A stretch of 64,000 nucleotides of DNA, from contig CALUGP010000003.1 in the NCBI GenBank assembly GCA_944320195.1, positions 96,934-160,933 on the forward strand, given 5' to 3'. The stretch comes from an uncultured Prevotella sp. GTDB taxonomy: Bacteria; Bacteroidota; Bacteroidia; Bacteroidales; Bacteroidaceae. The translations under genes and the position numbers were made by a program. Under the pieces are notes generated by a model. It did not search any database, was not told the DNA's origin, and saw only the letters and a program-made list of their open reading frames with translations. Shown one piece after another: positions 33,588 through 42,648 of the stretch; the stretch's first letter is position 1, and each line of letters opens with the position of its first letter.

Positions 33588-34067
33588 ATGAAGACTATTT
33601 TCAAGAAAGTTGCGTTTGTTTTTGTATTGATGTTCATGGCTGCTGCGCAAACAGCCAATGCGGAAAGTACGGTTTACTTTTTTGTGGACTTCAGATTCTG
33701 GAATAGTGAATACATATTCACGCTGAATGGGGAAAAAGCTTTTTCCCTTGTGCCGGAAGGGAAGGCTGTCAGCAGTGCCCCTTCGGCTCCTATAATGTAT
33801 AACATGGTTATGCGCAAGGTGATTTTCAAGAATCCAGACAGCTATGTTGTCGGTGTGGACTGTTCGTCGGCGCGTGGAACTTACCATGCTGAGCTTAATT
33901 TGAATCTCGAGGATGGCGAGACTTATTATGTCGTGGTGAACGCCTCGATGAAAAAGACCTTTTACATTGAGAACCTTGAAGAGAAGGCAGGTCTGAAATT
34001 GCTTAAGAAAGCTCAGAAGAGCAAGAAATATACGATTAACGAAGACTTTGTTTATGAAGGCAAGTAG
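33588..34067 (+). CDS. Secreted protein of unknown function
   Basis: 159 residues with a signal peptide (1-24, cleavage near ANA-ES). The mature part is beta-rich, beginning STVYFFVDFRFWNSEYIFTL and containing a Gly-poor strand pattern that recalls DUF2846-type envelope proteins, but I do not assign a family. The C-terminus is helical and lysine-rich (LEEKAGLKLLKKAQKSKKY). The end overlaps the MORN gene by 14 bp, so the two are translationally coupled. Confidence 0.75.
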   Translation: MKTIFKKVAFVFVLMFMAAAQTANAESTVYFFVDFRFWNSEYIFTLNGEKAFSLVPEGKAVSSAPSAPIMYNMVMRKVIFKNPDSYVVGVDCSSARGTYHAELNLNLEDGETYYVVVNASMKKTFYIENLEEKAGLKLLKKAQKSKKYTINEDFVYEGK

Positions 34068-35121
34068 GCTGGCGTGTGTCGCCGTCATGTTGTTGGCCGT
34101 GAATCTTGTTGCTTCGGCCCAGAATCTTTCAGACATTCTTTTCGGTGATGGCAACAAGAAGGATTACATGGGGCAATATAATTACAATGGTAAGCGCAAG
34201 AACGGTTTTGGCATTGAGCGCGGAAAGGGCGGCACGGTCTATATTGGCGACTTTGTCGAGGATGAAATCTCGGGGCGCGGAATGCTGATATCGCAGGAAA
34301 AAGGCATCAGCAACGTTGAAAACGCCGTTGTGTATGTGGGCAACTGGCGCGATGGAAAGAAGAGCGGGCGTGGTGTATGCTATGACTCTTCAGGCAACAT
34401 TGTCTTCAAAGGCAAGTTCGTGAACGACAAGCCGTCAGGCTCTTCGTCTGCAGCCGGCGACAATCATCGTTTCGCAATTGCCGAAATCGGCGAGTCTTTG
34501 TATTTTGGCGAGATGTCTGGCGGCAAGCAGGACGGTTTCGGACTGACGCTTCAAGAAGACGGAGGGATAGTGTATGGCACGATGAGAAACGGTGTGCGTA
34601 ATGGCATAGGCATGGTGTTCTATTCGCCGGACGTGTGGAAAGTGGGGAAATGGACTGACGGAAAGTTTGCTCCTTTCAAGAACTCCCTACAGGCTAATGC
34701 CGACATCTCGTCCTTCCGTGCGTCAAACAGGGAACAGAACAGAATCATGCGCGGCGAGCTGTTGAGCGCCGCTGGCAACTTCGTGCAGGCCGGTCTGACT
34801 GTCAACACCATGATAAATGACATTAAGGGAGGGTCGGCCGCGGCCGATGTTGACGGCGGTGTTGATGCAAGCGTGCCGTCAGGCAAGAGCCGGAGCTATT
34901 ACCAAAGCATGTATGACAAATGGGAGCTGAAGGCGAAAAACGCTTATGAGGACAGGGTCCGCCATAAGGTCAAGGCCAAGACCGCCGGTGACGGCAGGGT
35001 GGCTAATGCCGACGCCAAGCTGTTGAGGCAGTATCAGAAGGCGATGAGGCAGGTGAGGCTTCAGGCGAAGAAGGAAGGCTTTAATATTGCCCAGTCTGAG
35101 TATGAGACGGCTTCTTTCTGA
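34054..35121 (+). CDS. Secreted MORN-repeat protein
   Basis: 355 residues from the ATG at 34054, with a signal peptide (about 1-22, ending VASAQ). MORN-type repeats occupy about 35-205 (YMGQYNYNGKRKNGFG, VVYVGNWRDGKKSGRGVCYD, VFKGKFVNDKPSG, LYFGEMSGGKQDGFGL, VYGTMRNGVRNGIGMVFY). The C-terminal third is helical and charged with Lys and Arg. MORN repeats form beta-hairpin rods used for protein or lipid contacts. No catalytic domain is fused here, unlike the MORN-GH25 protein at 53642. The gene is coupled to the upstream secreted protein. Confidence 0.85.
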   Translation: MKASRLACVAVMLLAVNLVASAQNLSDILFGDGNKKDYMGQYNYNGKRKNGFGIERGKGGTVYIGDFVEDEISGRGMLISQEKGISNVENAVVYVGNWRDGKKSGRGVCYDSSGNIVFKGKFVNDKPSGSSSAAGDNHRFAIAEIGESLYFGEMSGGKQDGFGLTLQEDGGIVYGTMRNGVRNGIGMVFYSPDVWKVGKWTDGKFAPFKNSLQANADISSFRASNREQNRIMRGELLSAAGNFVQAGLTVNTMINDIKGGSAAADVDGGVDASVPSGKSRSYYQSMYDKWELKAKNAYEDRVRHKVKAKTAGDGRVANADAKLLRQYQKAMRQVRLQAKKEGFNIAQSEYETASF

Positions 35122-35152
35122 TTTACATGTTGCTTTTATAGATTGTAATACG

Positions 35153-36160
35153 ATGGTAAATGTTGTAAGATTCATATTTCTGTTGGCCGTCATGGCAGTG
35201 TCCGCGTCGTGCAACAGCAACAAGAAGGCCGCTTCAGGCGACGGCGAGGCTGTCGTGACGCAGCCGGCAGGCCCGGCGTTCAGCGCCGACAGCGCGTATG
35301 CCTTTTGTGCGGAGCAGTGCGGCTTCGGGCCGCGCACTATGAACAGCGAGGGGCACGAGCGGTGCGGCGAGTGGATCGCCGGCAAGTTCAAGGCCTATGG
35401 TATGGCCGTGACCGGGCAGCGTGTTACGCTCAACGGATATGACGGCACGCCGCTGAAGGCCACCAACATCATTGCAAGCTACCGCCCCGAGCTGGCCGAG
35501 CGCATATTGCTCTGCGCCCACTGGGACACCCGCCCGTGGGCCGACAACGACCCTGACAGCGCCAACTGGCGCAAGCCTGTGCTGGGGGCCAACGACGGCG
35601 CGAGCGGTGTCGCCGTGATGCTGGAGGTGGCCAGGCTGCTTCATGCCGACACTGCGAAGCTGGCCGTGGGCGTGGATTTCGTCTGCTTTGACGCCGAGGA
35701 CTGGGGCGTGCCGCGCTGGAGCGACGTTGCCGACACTGGCGACTCATGGGCTTTGGGCGCCCAGCACTGGTCGGCCAATCCCCATAAAGAGGGCTACAAG
35801 GCGCGTTTCGGCATCTTGCTCGACATGGTAGGCGGCCAGGGAGCCCAGTTCTGGCGTGAAGGCATGTCGATGCAGTACGCTCCCGACATAGTGAAGAAGG
35901 TATGGTCGGCCGCTGAGGTGGTTGGCTTCAGCAGCTATTTCGTCGACCGTGACGGCGGAATGGTCACCGACGACCATGTGCCGGTGAACGAGAAGGCCAA
36001 GATTCCTACCATAGACATCATCGCGTTTTACCCTGATTGCACCCAGAGCACGTTCGGGCCGACGTGGCACACCGTGTCAGACGACATGGAGCATATCGAC
36101 CGCGCCACGCTGGGAGCGGTGGGGCAGACAGTCATACAGGTGCTCTATTCAGAACGATGA
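35153..36160 (+). CDS. M28-family metallopeptidase or glutaminyl cyclase-like lipoprotein
   Basis: 335 residues from the ATG at 35153, with a lipobox (AVMAVSASC, C20). The M28/glutaminyl cyclase fold shows the zinc ligands H123 and D125 (CAHWDTRPWAD), D148 (GANDGASG), the E182-D183 pair (FDAEDWG) and a late histidine in TDDHVPVNEKAKIPTIDIIA. The PTIDII stretch and the tryptophan-rich ALGAQHWSANP recall bacterial glutaminyl-peptide cyclases, which form N-terminal pyroglutamate. Aminopeptidase activity cannot be excluded. It is expected in the periplasm, membrane-anchored. It ends upstream of element locus 7. Confidence 0.88.
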   Translation: MVNVVRFIFLLAVMAVSASCNSNKKAASGDGEAVVTQPAGPAFSADSAYAFCAEQCGFGPRTMNSEGHERCGEWIAGKFKAYGMAVTGQRVTLNGYDGTPLKATNIIASYRPELAERILLCAHWDTRPWADNDPDSANWRKPVLGANDGASGVAVMLEVARLLHADTAKLAVGVDFVCFDAEDWGVPRWSDVADTGDSWALGAQHWSANPHKEGYKARFGILLDMVGGQGAQFWREGMSMQYAPDIVKKVWSAAEVVGFSSYFVDRDGGMVTDDHVPVNEKAKIPTIDIIAFYPDCTQSTFGPTWHTVSDDMEHIDRATLGAVGQTVIQVLYSER

Positions 36161-36197
36161 AGCAGTGCCTGCTGGCACGCTGGTGGCCGGCTGTATT

Positions 36198-36284
36198 CCA
36201 AAAGGCCGTCTTTCGCATTGTGAAAGACGGCCTTTTGCATTGTAAAAGACCGTTAACGGCAAGGCGAAAGGCCGTCAATCGCAA
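36198..36284. repeat. GGCCGTC palindromic element, locus 7
   Basis: A perfect hairpin AAAAGGCCGTCTTTCGCA / TGAAAGACGGCCTTTT is followed by GTAAAAGACCGTTAACGGC and GCGAAAGGCCGTCAATCGC. It begins 38 bp after the M28 stop and could end that transcript before the susC promoter region. Confidence 0.85.
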
Positions 36285-36367
36285 GCCTATAGGGTGGCTT
36301 GCCACGTTTCATGTTGTTTCATGCCGCGGCGAAAGCCGTTGCATGCTAGTGGGTCGGTGCCCGTTAG

Positions 36368-36448
36368 GTTTGCGCTTGGAGGAGCGCAAACGGGGCGCAA
36401 CGTAAATCAAAATGCTTAAAATTCGGCTCAAAAGAGCCTGTTTTAAGC
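36368..36448. promoter_or_regulatory. Two stem-loops in the region upstream of susC
   Basis: Stem GTTTGCGCT / AGCGCAAAC (36368-36391) is followed by a compound hairpin GCTTAAAA-TTC-GGCTC / GAGCC-TG-TTTTAAGC (36414-36448). Neither has a clean U-tract. They could be operators, or terminators of upstream transcripts. The rest of the ~500-bp region up to susC is AT-rich, apart from a GC-rich stretch near 36630-36715, and I see no gene in it. Confidence 0.45.
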
Positions 36449-36764
36449 TTCTGCAACAATAAGAAACACAAATGAAACAATTGAGAATGCAGCGTTAATT
36501 CAAATACTTTAATTTTGTATTCCGAAAATAATCTTTACCAAAAATAACATTACCAACCTGTCCGTGTGACACCTAATCTGTTATTATGAAAACCTGCCCC
36601 AGATTGTCAATGTGTACAGTCAAGATGTGCCGACGAACGCGGCCGCTCCTTGCCGGGCCGTAGCGTGGCGTTTGTCTGCGGCCGTGGCGCATGTGCCTGC
36701 CTGCCGCGGAAATGTGCCGATACATATTATATAATTGACAAAAATTTTCTAATACTATATTGTT

Positions 36765-36772
36765 TAACTTTG
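36765..36772 (+). promoter_or_regulatory. Candidate -7 box of susC
   Basis: TAACTTTG fits the consensus just 16 bp before the ATG, implying a very short leader. An alternative TAATTTTG at 36510-36517 would give a leader of ~270 nt. Neither has a TTTG at the standard distance, so the start point is uncertain. Confidence 0.4.
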
Positions 36773-36787
36773 ATAACTCAAAAGACT

Positions 36788-39700
36788 ATGGATTATTCAA
36801 GATCTAAATCAAACTTGAAGGGCGTAGTGCTGGCTTTGGGAATGGCCTGCGCCGCTTCTAACGCTTTTGCAGTTTCACTTTCAGCTCCACCGGAGAATGC
36901 GGGCGCAAGCGCTCCCATGGCCGTGCAGCAGAAGGTGACGGTGACCGGTACAGTCAGCGACGCTGCCGGTCCGCTGATAGGAGCCACGATTAAAGTGAAA
37001 GGCTCGTCCACCGGCGTCATCGCCGACATGGACGGCAACTTCAAGATTCAGGCCAACCAGGGCGACGTGCTCGAAGTGTCTTACATCGGATACATAACCC
37101 AGGAAATAAAGGTAGGCACCAAGACAAGCCTCTCGATCACCCTTGAGGAAGAGAAGCACAACCTTAACGAAGTGGTTGTGATCGGTTACGGTACGCAGAG
37201 GCGCGAGGCCGTTACCGGTTCTGTGGCTAACATCAGCGGCTCTGAGCTGAACCAGATTGCGGCTACCAACGCAGCCCAGGCGCTCCAGGGCCGCGTCGCA
37301 GGTGTGCTCATGACGCAGACCTCTTCAAAGCCGGGCGCAGAGATGCAGATACGCATCCGCGGCCAGCGTTCGCTCAACGCCAGCAACGACCCGCTCATCG
37401 TGCTCGACGGAATACCCTTCATGGGCCAGCTCTCTGACATCAACCCGGGCGACATCAAGTCGATGGACATCCTGAAGGACGCGTCGGCAACCGCCATCTA
37501 CGGTAGCCGCGGTGCCAACGGTGTCATCCTCATCACCACGGTGAAGGGCATGCAGGGCTCGCCGGCCAAGGTAAGCTACAACGCTTACGTGGGCTTCAAG
37601 ACCGTGTTCCACAAGTACCCGATGATGAACGGAAAGAAGTATGCCGAGATGCGTGAGTACGCCGGCCTCTACGAGAACACACTCGACGAGAGCAACGACA
37701 CGGACACGGACTGGCAGGACCTGTTCTACCGCACGGGCATCAGCCACAGCCATGACGTCAGCATACAGGGCGGAACACAGGGCGGAAGCTACAGCTTCGG
37801 CGCGGGCTACTACCACGACGAGGCCGTCATCCCGACTCAGGGCTACGACCGTATCTCCATCCGAGGCAACTTCGACCAGAGCGTGGGCAAGTACTTCCGC
37901 TTCGGACTTTCTACAAATACCAACTACCACGAGACCAAGGGTGGCAACGTCGGCATCTACAACGTGCTGTCGATGAGCCCGCTGGCTTCTCCATACGACG
38001 AGGAAGGCAACCTCAAGCGCACCATCAAGATGCCTCTCGACGAGACTTGGGTGCTCACGAAGGACGTGGCCGAGAGCCTTCAGGACACATGGCTGAACGA
38101 GGAGCGCGGACTCGGTTCTTACAACACCATGTTCGCCGAGGTCAAGTGCCCGTGGATCGAGGGACTCAGCTATCGCGTGAACGTCGGCTTGAACTACCGT
38201 ACATCGAAGACGGGCGTGTTCACCGGAACCGGCGTGACCAGCACCAACCCCGATTCTCCCAACAGCGCGTCGGTACAGCAGGACGTTACGAGAAACTGGG
38301 TAGTTGAGAACCTTCTCACCTACGACCGCACATTCGCGGAGAAACACCACGTGAACTTCACCGGCCTTTACTCAGCCGAGCAGACAACGTTTGAGCGCAC
38401 GTACATGTCTGGCCGCGGCATCCCGGCCGATTACTTCCAGTATTACAACATCGGCGCAGCAGCCGACGAAGTTTCGGTCAACCCCAACAACCAGAGCTAC
38501 TGGCAGAGCGGACTCATGTCATGGATGGCGCGTATAATGTACACCTACGACAACAAGTACATGATCTCGGCGGCTGTCCGTTCAGACGGTTCTTCACGCC
38601 TTGCCAAGGGACACCAGTGGCATACATACCCCGCAGTCTCTGTAGGTTGGAACATCTCGCGCGAAAGCTTCCTGAAAGACGTAAAGTGGATTGACAACAT
38701 CAAGCTGCGCGTAGGCTATGGTGAGACGTCAAACCAGAGTATCGACCCGTATTCTACGCTCGGAGCGCTCAGCAGCCGTCCGTACAACTTCGGGCCGGCA
38801 AGCACAGGCTTCCTCCGCGGCTACTATGTTTCAACCCTTCCCAACTCTGAACTCGGATGGGAATATTCGTCAACATGGAACTTCGGTGTTGACTTCTCGT
38901 TCTTCAGCGGCAGGTTGAGCGGTACGATGGAATACTACGTCCAGAACACCAAGGACTTGCTTCTCAGCGTTTCGCTCCCGTCCACTTCAGGTGTGGGCAG
39001 CTATATGGCCAATGTCGGAAAGACACGCAACACCGGTTTCGAAATGAGCCTTAACGGCATCATCATCGACAACAAGAACGGATGGACATGGGATGCGGGA
39101 CTGAACTTCTACTTCAACCACAACGAACTCGTGGAACTTGCTTCAGGCGCACAGGAAGACAGGAACAACCGTTGGTTCGTAGGCCACCCGATAGACGTGA
39201 TCTACGACTATAAGAAAATCGGCCTCTGGCAGGAAGGCGACCCGTATCTCGACATCCTCGAGCCGGGCGGCAACGTTGGTATGATCAAGGTTGAGTACAC
39301 CGGTGAATATGACGAGAACGGCAAGCCCGTACGCGCCATCGGCGCCGACGACATGCAGGTGCAGGACATGGAGCTTGATCTCGTAGGAGGTTTCAACACC
39401 AACGTTTCATACAAAGGCTTCGACTTCTCTGTTATCGGAGCATTCCAGATTGGTGGTACGCTCATCAGTACCTTGCACTCTTCCAACGGTTACCTCAACA
39501 TGTTGTCAGGACGCCGCGGACAGATCGACGTTGACTACTGGACAGAGGACAACACCGACGCCAAGTATCCGAAGCCGGGCGGCATAATGTCAAGCGACAA
39601 CCCGAAGTATGGCAGCACCCTCGGTTACTTCGACGCAAGCTATCTGAAGATACGCGCCATCACCCTTGGCTATGACTTCGCACGCTTCAAGGCAGTCAAG

Positions 39701-39934
39701 GACTTCGGCATCAGCAAGCTTAGAGCTTACTTCACGGTGCAGAATCCGTTTGTCCTCTTCTCTCCGTTCACCAACGAGTGCGGTCTTGACCCCGAGACAA
39801 ACACCGTCAGCAACGACGGAAGCACAATGGCTGTGACGATGGAAGGCTACACGGGTGCGCACAAACTGCCGGTTGTGGGTTACAATACTCCGTCTACACG
39901 TAATTTCTTATTCGGTATAAATCTGACTTTCTAA
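36788..39934 (+). CDS. SusC/RagA-family TonB-dependent outer-membrane transporter
   Basis: 1048 residues from the ATG at 36788 (MDYSRSKSNLKG). Longer in-frame readings are excluded by the signal peptide, which ends near SNAFA. A carboxypeptidase-like beta domain (about 48-125, VTGTVSDAAGPLIGATIKVK) and the SusC-type plug (LNEVVVIGYGTQRREAVTG, QIRIRGQRSLNASNDPL, SGRGANGVILITT-like) precede a 22-strand barrel ending FGINLTF. SusC proteins pull glycans or peptides captured by SusD through the outer membrane with TonB energy. susD follows 12 bp later. No glycoside hydrolase, sulfatase or sigma/anti-sigma pair flanks the locus, so the substrate is not suggested by context. Confidence 0.96.
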   Translation: MDYSRSKSNLKGVVLALGMACAASNAFAVSLSAPPENAGASAPMAVQQKVTVTGTVSDAAGPLIGATIKVKGSSTGVIADMDGNFKIQANQGDVLEVSYIGYITQEIKVGTKTSLSITLEEEKHNLNEVVVIGYGTQRREAVTGSVANISGSELNQIAATNAAQALQGRVAGVLMTQTSSKPGAEMQIRIRGQRSLNASNDPLIVLDGIPFMGQLSDINPGDIKSMDILKDASATAIYGSRGANGVILITTVKGMQGSPAKVSYNAYVGFKTVFHKYPMMNGKKYAEMREYAGLYENTLDESNDTDTDWQDLFYRTGISHSHDVSIQGGTQGGSYSFGAGYYHDEAVIPTQGYDRISIRGNFDQSVGKYFRFGLSTNTNYHETKGGNVGIYNVLSMSPLASPYDEEGNLKRTIKMPLDETWVLTKDVAESLQDTWLNEERGLGSYNTMFAEVKCPWIEGLSYRVNVGLNYRTSKTGVFTGTGVTSTNPDSPNSASVQQDVTRNWVVENLLTYDRTFAEKHHVNFTGLYSAEQTTFERTYMSGRGIPADYFQYYNIGAAADEVSVNPNNQSYWQSGLMSWMARIMYTYDNKYMISAAVRSDGSSRLAKGHQWHTYPAVSVGWNISRESFLKDVKWIDNIKLRVGYGETSNQSIDPYSTLGALSSRPYNFGPASTGFLRGYYVSTLPNSELGWEYSSTWNFGVDFSFFSGRLSGTMEYYVQNTKDLLLSVSLPSTSGVGSYMANVGKTRNTGFEMSLNGIIIDNKNGWTWDAGLNFYFNHNELVELASGAQEDRNNRWFVGHPIDVIYDYKKIGLWQEGDPYLDILEPGGNVGMIKVEYTGEYDENGKPVRAIGADDMQVQDMELDLVGGFNTNVSYKGFDFSVIGAFQIGGTLISTLHSSNGYLNMLSGRRGQIDVDYWTEDNTDAKYPKPGGIMSSDNPKYGSTLGYFDASYLKIRAITLGYDFARFKAVKDFGISKLRAYFTVQNPFVLFSPFTNECGLDPETNTVSNDGSTMAVTMEGYTGAHKLPVVGYNTPSTRNFLFGINLTF

Positions 39935-39946
39935 AATCGACAAACC

Positions 39947-41917
39947 ATGAATACGTTTAAAATGAAAATAAGGAACTTAGGTATAGCTTCCGTAGGACTG
40001 CTTATGCTTGGTTCGTGCTCAGACATACTTGACGAGCAACCGCGTACCATCTATGAGCCTGGCTTCTTCGAAACGGAGTCTGGTATCGAGGGTGGATTGA
40101 CAGCACTTTATGCCCACCTTCGCGACACTTACGGTTACGCGTACTATTATTGTATCTGTGAAACCGGTACCGACGAGTACACATACGGCCATGACGCCGA
40201 CGGCAACTTCAAGGACGCCGACCTCTCGGGCGTAGGGCAGCTCAACGCGCAGACGAGCCGTTCTGACGCTCTTTGGGGCAATGTGTTCACTTATATCAAT
40301 ACCGCGAGCGGCATCATCGAGAACGGAGTTGCTGCCGGAATGGCTGAGTCGCTTATCAGCGAGGCCCGTTTCTTCCGTGCATACGACTTCTTCCGCCTCG
40401 TTCAGACGTTTGGAGGCGTGCCTCTTGACTTCGGTGCCGGCGAGCTGAAGTTCAACACTTCGCCAACGCGTTATTCCGTGCGCAACACCGTGCCTGAGGT
40501 TTATACGAAGGCAGTGTTCCCCGACCTGAAGCTGGCTGTTGAGAACCTGCCCGAGACGGGACGTCTCACCGGCGGACTGACTAAGAACGCCGCACGCCTT
40601 GTCCTTGCCAAGGCATACCTGGCTTACGGCTGGTGGCTCCAGAATCCGAAGAACATCCCGACTTATCCGGAATGTGCACGCCAAGACCCTGACGGGCACG
40701 ACGCGCAGTGGTACTTCCAGGCTGCTTACGACCTGGCCATTGAGGGTATAACTAATCCCGGCCCGTTCGCTCTCCAGCCTACATATTATGACGTTCACCT
40801 CGGCTCCAACGACCGCAACAACGAGGTTATGCTCTATGCCGACCATACTGAGAACAGCGAAGAGTTCAACGGCGGCTCTCTGAGCTACGGAAGCGGTGGC
40901 GCTCCGGACAACTTCGCCGTTTGGATGGTGACTTGGAACTATCCCAACATGACTGCCAAGCGTGCAGACACCGGCGCAAGCTTCACTCCGGTGCTCCGTG
41001 CGGCCACTCAGGATCTTGGCCGTCCTTGGACGCGTATGGCTCCGCCGCAGGAAGTGTTCTACAACACGTTCGCAAACAAGACGGAAGACTCACGCTACGA
41101 CGGCACTTTCACCACGGTGTTCCGCTCAAACTGGAATCTCGACGAGGCGAATTACGGCAGCTTGACCGCTGCCATCAACGCCAACGACATGGAAGTGCCC
41201 GTGGGCGGCGCCATACTGTCGTTCGTAGATGACGAAGTTGTGCCTGAGGGTACACCTGTCACAACAGAGAATGCCGTTGGCGGTTACGAGGTGCCGGGCC
41301 GTGCCGACTATGTTGTGCCCACGAGGGCAATCAGCCGCCTGAAGTACCCGATGCTGTGGAAGCTCGGCGTTTACCGCACAGACAACGCCGGAACAGTGGG
41401 CCAGCCCAATGCGGCCAGCACGCGTCCGTTCAACATCCTGTACTTCTCTGACTTCTACTTCGTGGCAGCCGAGGCTGCTGTAAAGGGCGCAACCACGCAA
41501 TCGGGCTACACCGCACGCGATTGCATCAACGTGATCCGCGCACGCGCCGGCAAGTGGCGTTACAGCAATGCGAACAACGAGGTTTACGAGGCTGACTTCA
41601 GCGAGCAGATGATGGCAGAGACTCCTGATCTTGACAACATTTCGGAAGACGAAGCCATTGACTATATCCTCGACGAGCTGAGCCGCGAGTACTTCGGCGA
41701 AGGCCGCCGCTGGGTTGACCTTGCACGTACCCAGACATGGCATGAGCGTGCGAAGACTTACACCATCTGCGGAATGGATGCAAACTCAGTGACTCCGGAG
41801 ACCGTCACGCGCGACATCCAGGACTACCTGTACCTGCGCCCGATTCCGCAAGGTCAGCTCGACGCGATGGAGATGACGGCTGAAGAGAGGGCTGCATTCC
41901 AGAATCCGGGATATTGA
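39947..41917 (+). CDS. SusD/RagB-family nutrient-binding lipoprotein
   Basis: 656 residues with a lipobox (GLLMLGSC, near residue 24) followed by SDILDEQPRTIYEPGFF, the usual SusD start. The TPR-like helical scaffold includes FFRAYDFFRLVQTFGGVPLD and AARLVLAKAYLAYGWWLQNP. The C-terminal half has the SusD_RagB helix pattern, with YILDELSREYFGEGRRWVDL and the closing YLRPIPQGQLDAM. It is at the long end of the family. It would sit on the cell surface and lid the SusC channel. It lies 12 bp after susC and ends before a terminator. Confidence 0.96.
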   Translation: MNTFKMKIRNLGIASVGLLMLGSCSDILDEQPRTIYEPGFFETESGIEGGLTALYAHLRDTYGYAYYYCICETGTDEYTYGHDADGNFKDADLSGVGQLNAQTSRSDALWGNVFTYINTASGIIENGVAAGMAESLISEARFFRAYDFFRLVQTFGGVPLDFGAGELKFNTSPTRYSVRNTVPEVYTKAVFPDLKLAVENLPETGRLTGGLTKNAARLVLAKAYLAYGWWLQNPKNIPTYPECARQDPDGHDAQWYFQAAYDLAIEGITNPGPFALQPTYYDVHLGSNDRNNEVMLYADHTENSEEFNGGSLSYGSGGAPDNFAVWMVTWNYPNMTAKRADTGASFTPVLRAATQDLGRPWTRMAPPQEVFYNTFANKTEDSRYDGTFTTVFRSNWNLDEANYGSLTAAINANDMEVPVGGAILSFVDDEVVPEGTPVTTENAVGGYEVPGRADYVVPTRAISRLKYPMLWKLGVYRTDNAGTVGQPNAASTRPFNILYFSDFYFVAAEAAVKGATTQSGYTARDCINVIRARAGKWRYSNANNEVYEADFSEQMMAETPDLDNISEDEAIDYILDELSREYFGEGRRWVDLARTQTWHERAKTYTICGMDANSVTPETVTRDIQDYLYLRPIPQGQLDAMEMTAEERAAFQNPGY

Positions 41918-42001
41918 CATTCATCAGAAATGAGGCTGACAGCGGTCAGCGCACGAAGGGACATTGAGTGTTCAGTTGTGTTATTTATGTAAAAGTTGGG
42001 A

Positions 42002-42031
42002 GGGCGGTCCGTTTTGCGGTCCGCCCTTTTT
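42002..42031 (+). terminator. Intrinsic terminator of susCD
   Basis: Stem GGGCGG-T-CCG / CGG-T-CCGCCC with one internal mismatch and loop TTTTG is followed by TTTTT, 85 bp past the susD stop. Confidence 0.8.
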
Positions 42032-42164
42032 CATATGCCTTGGTATGCTTCGTGCCTTCTGCTCATCCGTATCTTTGGACGGTTGCGGCGTGTGGAGACG
42101 TTTTTTTTAAGTTCGTAAGTTAGGCATAACAGGGATGCCACACCAACCAGCCTTGTCGCAAACA

Positions 42165-42195
42165 ATGGATTCCGCTTTTCAGCGGAATGACGACT
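42165..42195. repeat. Short REP-like palindrome related to the MITE arms
   Basis: Core ATTCCGCT-TTTC-AGCGGAAT, flanked by TGG on the left and GACG on the right. The flanks and core match the inner hairpin arms of the elements at 4308 and 21110 (TGGATTCCGC...GCGGAATGAC). It is the only recognisable feature in the ~350-bp gap 42032-42387 apart from the promoter box at 42341. Confidence 0.55.
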
Positions 42196-42340
42196 TGCCA
42201 CAGAAAGGCATGAACGCAAAGACACAAGATAATCTTTTGCTTGGAAGGACATTTCCTTATGCGAACTCACGTTTTTTCATGATTCGCTATGGCGAAGGCG
42301 CATGCCTTTATTTTTTCGGTATGTTTGCATGGCCGAGTCT

Positions 42341-42348
42341 TACGTTTG
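42341..42348 (+). promoter_or_regulatory. -7 box of the small membrane protein gene
   Basis: TACGTTTG fits the consensus 40 bp before the ATG at 42388. Upstream TTTC and TTTG tracts are present but not at the preferred spacing. Confidence 0.4.
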
Positions 42349-42387
42349 TACGGGCATGGCAGTTTGGATTAAAACAATAATCGTGTC

Positions 42388-42618
42388 ATGAAAACTGAAT
42401 CAAACAATGTTTTCCGGGTCACTAAGCCTAAGGCCGTCCGCGCTGCCACGGCGGCGACGTGGGTAATAGTGGCGGTGAGCTTTGCTGCCATTTTTGAGTA
42501 TGTTGGGCGTTATACGGACGCTTCCTGGTTGCGGCTCCGCGGCGGACGCACTTGTCTGTCGGGCTGCGACGGCGCGGCGCTGGCGGTGAGCCGCGTGCTC
42601 GATGTTGTCGGGAAGTGA
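42388..42618 (+). CDS. Small predicted membrane protein, unknown
   Basis: 76 residues. A basic N-terminus (KTESNNVFRVTKPKAVRAAT) is followed by one hydrophobic helix (about 21-40, ATAATWVIVAVSFAAIFEYV) and a cysteine-containing tail (GGRTCLSGCDGAALAVSRVL). I recognise no family. Support comes from a -7 box 40 bp upstream and a very strong hairpin terminator 30 bp downstream, which make it a self-contained unit between susD and radC. It could still be a spurious frame. Confidence 0.5.
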   Translation: MKTESNNVFRVTKPKAVRAATAATWVIVAVSFAAIFEYVGRYTDASWLRLRGGRTCLSGCDGAALAVSRVLDVVGK

Positions 42619-42648
42619 TGGCGCAGTGCTAAGCCCGGTTTGTAAGAG

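Noticed and set aside
36586-36663. A 25-codon open frame upstream of susC as a possible leader peptide
   Set aside because: No attenuator-like hairpin pair or run of regulatory codons; too short to support.
36650-36787. N-terminal extension of susC by 46 codons
   Set aside because: The signal peptide begins at the ATG at 36788 and a -7 box lies within the extension.
37325-38350. A 341-codon antisense frame within susC
   Set aside because: Shadow of a well-supported gene; Val/Arg/His-rich, no family.
42031-42270. A 79-codon minus-strand frame after susD
   Set aside because: Overlaps a REP-like palindrome, no promoter or family similarity.
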